Below the pieces are notes generated by a model. The model searched no databases and was not told where the DNA came from. It saw nothing but the letters and a program-made list of their open reading frames with translations. Positions 13,646-14,295 of a DNA stretch of 14,295 nt are shown in pieces. Within the stretch, counting starts at the first letter, position 1, and the number at the start of each line of letters is the position of its first letter. The stretch is from contig JASHTO010000586.1 of the NCBI GenBank assembly GCA_030040515.1, forward strand, positions 1 through 14,295, written 5' to 3'. The stretch comes from Terriglobia bacterium. GTDB lineage: Bacteria; Acidobacteriota; Terriglobia; UBA7540. Both the position numbers and the translations under genes were made by a program.

Positions 13646-13674
13646 ATTGTTACCCACTAAAATATATAAGTCAA
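13646..13674 (-). promoter_or_regulatory. Sigma70-type promoter of rpsU
   Basis: On the - strand, TTGACT (13674-13669) and AACAAT (13651-13646) are separated by 17 bp, matching 5 and 4 of 6 consensus positions. The spacer is AT-rich, unlike the surrounding GC-rich DNA. Expected leader about 58 nt. Confidence 0.6.
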
Positions 13675-13698
13675 GGGCATTTTAGGGTCTTCTTGAAT

Positions 13699-13714
13699 CC
13701 CCACCTGGGTGGGG
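13699..13714. repeat. Short palindrome in the rpsU-atpF gap
   Basis: CCCCAC (13699-13704) and GTGGGG (13709-13714) pair perfectly around CTGG. It lies between the two divergent promoters, is not followed by T's and has no clear role; operator or noise. The rest of the 13582-13852 gap holds only the two promoters and leaders. Confidence 0.4.
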
Positions 13715-13769
13715 TGGCAGGACACCGTCCCACGGCCCTCCGCCACTCCTCAGCATCGATGCGTAATCC

Positions 13770-13799
13770 TTGACACTCGTAAAACCGACGTGCTACATT
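13770..13799 (+). promoter_or_regulatory. Sigma70-type promoter of the atp genes
   Basis: A perfect TTGACA (13770-13775) is followed after 18 bp by TACATT (13794-13799, 4 of 6). The start would fall near 13806, leaving a leader of about 47 nt. GAGG at 13835-13838 is a distant, weak ribosome site for the ATG at 13853. Confidence 0.6.
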
Positions 13800-13852
13800 G
13801 GCGGGTCATTGCAGGATAGTCAATTCACACCTCTGAGGCCTAGCCACTTCAA

Positions 13853-14295
13853 ATGGGGGAGATTTTCAGCCAGCTCGGGCACCTTTTCATTCAAACTATC
13901 CCTACGGTCATTTTGGTATTTGCGTTATTCGTGATCCTTGACCGCATTTTCTTTCGCCCTCTGCGAGCGATACTGAAACAGCGCGAGGAGTCGACCGTGG
14001 GTGCGCTGGCGCGGGCTCGCGAGCAAGCGGCGGCAGCGGAAACCAAGGCGAAGGACTACGAAGCGTCCATCCAGGCGGCCCGGCAGGAGCTCTACCGCCA
14101 GCGCGAGGCGGACCGCCGCAAGAACCTGGAGCAGCGTGACGAAGTCCTGCGAAAAGGGCGCGAGCAGGCCGAGGCCTTGATCCGTGACGGCCAAGCCGAC
14201 TTGGCCCGTGAGGTCTCAAGGACCAAAGCGGAATTGGAAGCCGCGTGCCAATCCCTGGCGGAGGATATCTCGCAAAGTTTGTTGGGAGCGGATTC
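13853..14295 (+). CDS. atpF: ATP synthase F0 subunit b or b', 3' truncated by the window edge
   Basis: 147 complete codons are visible and the frame is open to the right edge. It is the peripheral-stalk subunit joining membrane F0 to F1. The protein begins MGEIFSQLGHLFIQTIP, with one membrane helix at about residues 13-34 (IQTIPTVILVFALFVILDRIFF), then FRPLRAILKQREE, the classic b-subunit exit motif. From residue about 48 it is a continuous charged heptad coiled coil rich in Ala, Glu, Arg and Gln. Some acidobacteria have both b and b' genes in tandem (family knowledge), so this first copy could be either. The start ATG is chosen because the membrane helix follows directly. Promoter boxes lie at 13770-13799. 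The gene is divergent from rpsU, and more atp genes are expected beyond the edge. Confidence 0.88.
   Translation, partial: MGEIFSQLGHLFIQTIPTVILVFALFVILDRIFFRPLRAILKQREESTVGALARAREQAAAAETKAKDYEASIQAARQELYRQREADRRKNLEQRDEVLRKGREQAEALIRDGQADLAREVSRTKAELEAACQSLAEDISQSLLGAD

Overview
This window most likely comes from an acidobacterium (phylum Acidobacteriota). This is an inference. It rests on a glycine-rich TonB-dependent-receptor-like protein with an N-terminal carboxypeptidase-regulatory-like domain, directly followed by a VWFA protein of the type typical of that phylum (TIGR03436-like), together with GC-rich coding sequence and housekeeping proteins of that flavour. I see no phage, IS element, CRISPR array, tRNA or rRNA.

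Left part, + strand (62-8913). First come the outer-membrane receptor (62-3535) and the secreted VWA protein (3551-5857), 15 bp apart and probably co-transcribed. An imperfect 50-bp palindrome lies inside the 5' end of the VWA frame. Next is a 369-bp leader holding a good sigma70-type promoter, a full SAM-I (S-box) riboswitch aptamer and an intrinsic terminator. It drives thrC (threonine synthase), which is followed by thrB (homoserine kinase, re-annotated here to a GTG start). A degenerate palindromic element follows thrB, then a 90-aa cysteine-rich protein.

Right part, - strand (13581 down to 8939). In transcription order these are rpsU (ribosomal protein S21), a 99-aa double zinc-ribbon protein, mtaB (tRNA methylthiotransferase with an unusual 71-aa low-complexity insert), glmM (phosphoglucosamine mutase) and a secreted VirB10/TrbI-like protein that converges on the left cluster. 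A REPIN-like pair of inverted hairpins overlaps the glmM stop codon and shares a 24-nt arm (20 of 24 identical) with the element behind thrB. Finally, atpF (ATP synthase b-type subunit), divergent from rpsU and with its own promoter, begins at 13853 and runs off the right edge.

The items most worth a second look are the SAM riboswitch placed on threonine rather than methionine genes, the two related palindromic elements, the palindrome that seems to have been absorbed into the VWA N-terminus, three genes whose -10 boxes sit so close to the start codon that their mRNAs may be leaderless, and the MtaB insert. I found no clear evidence of a wholly new multi-gene system.
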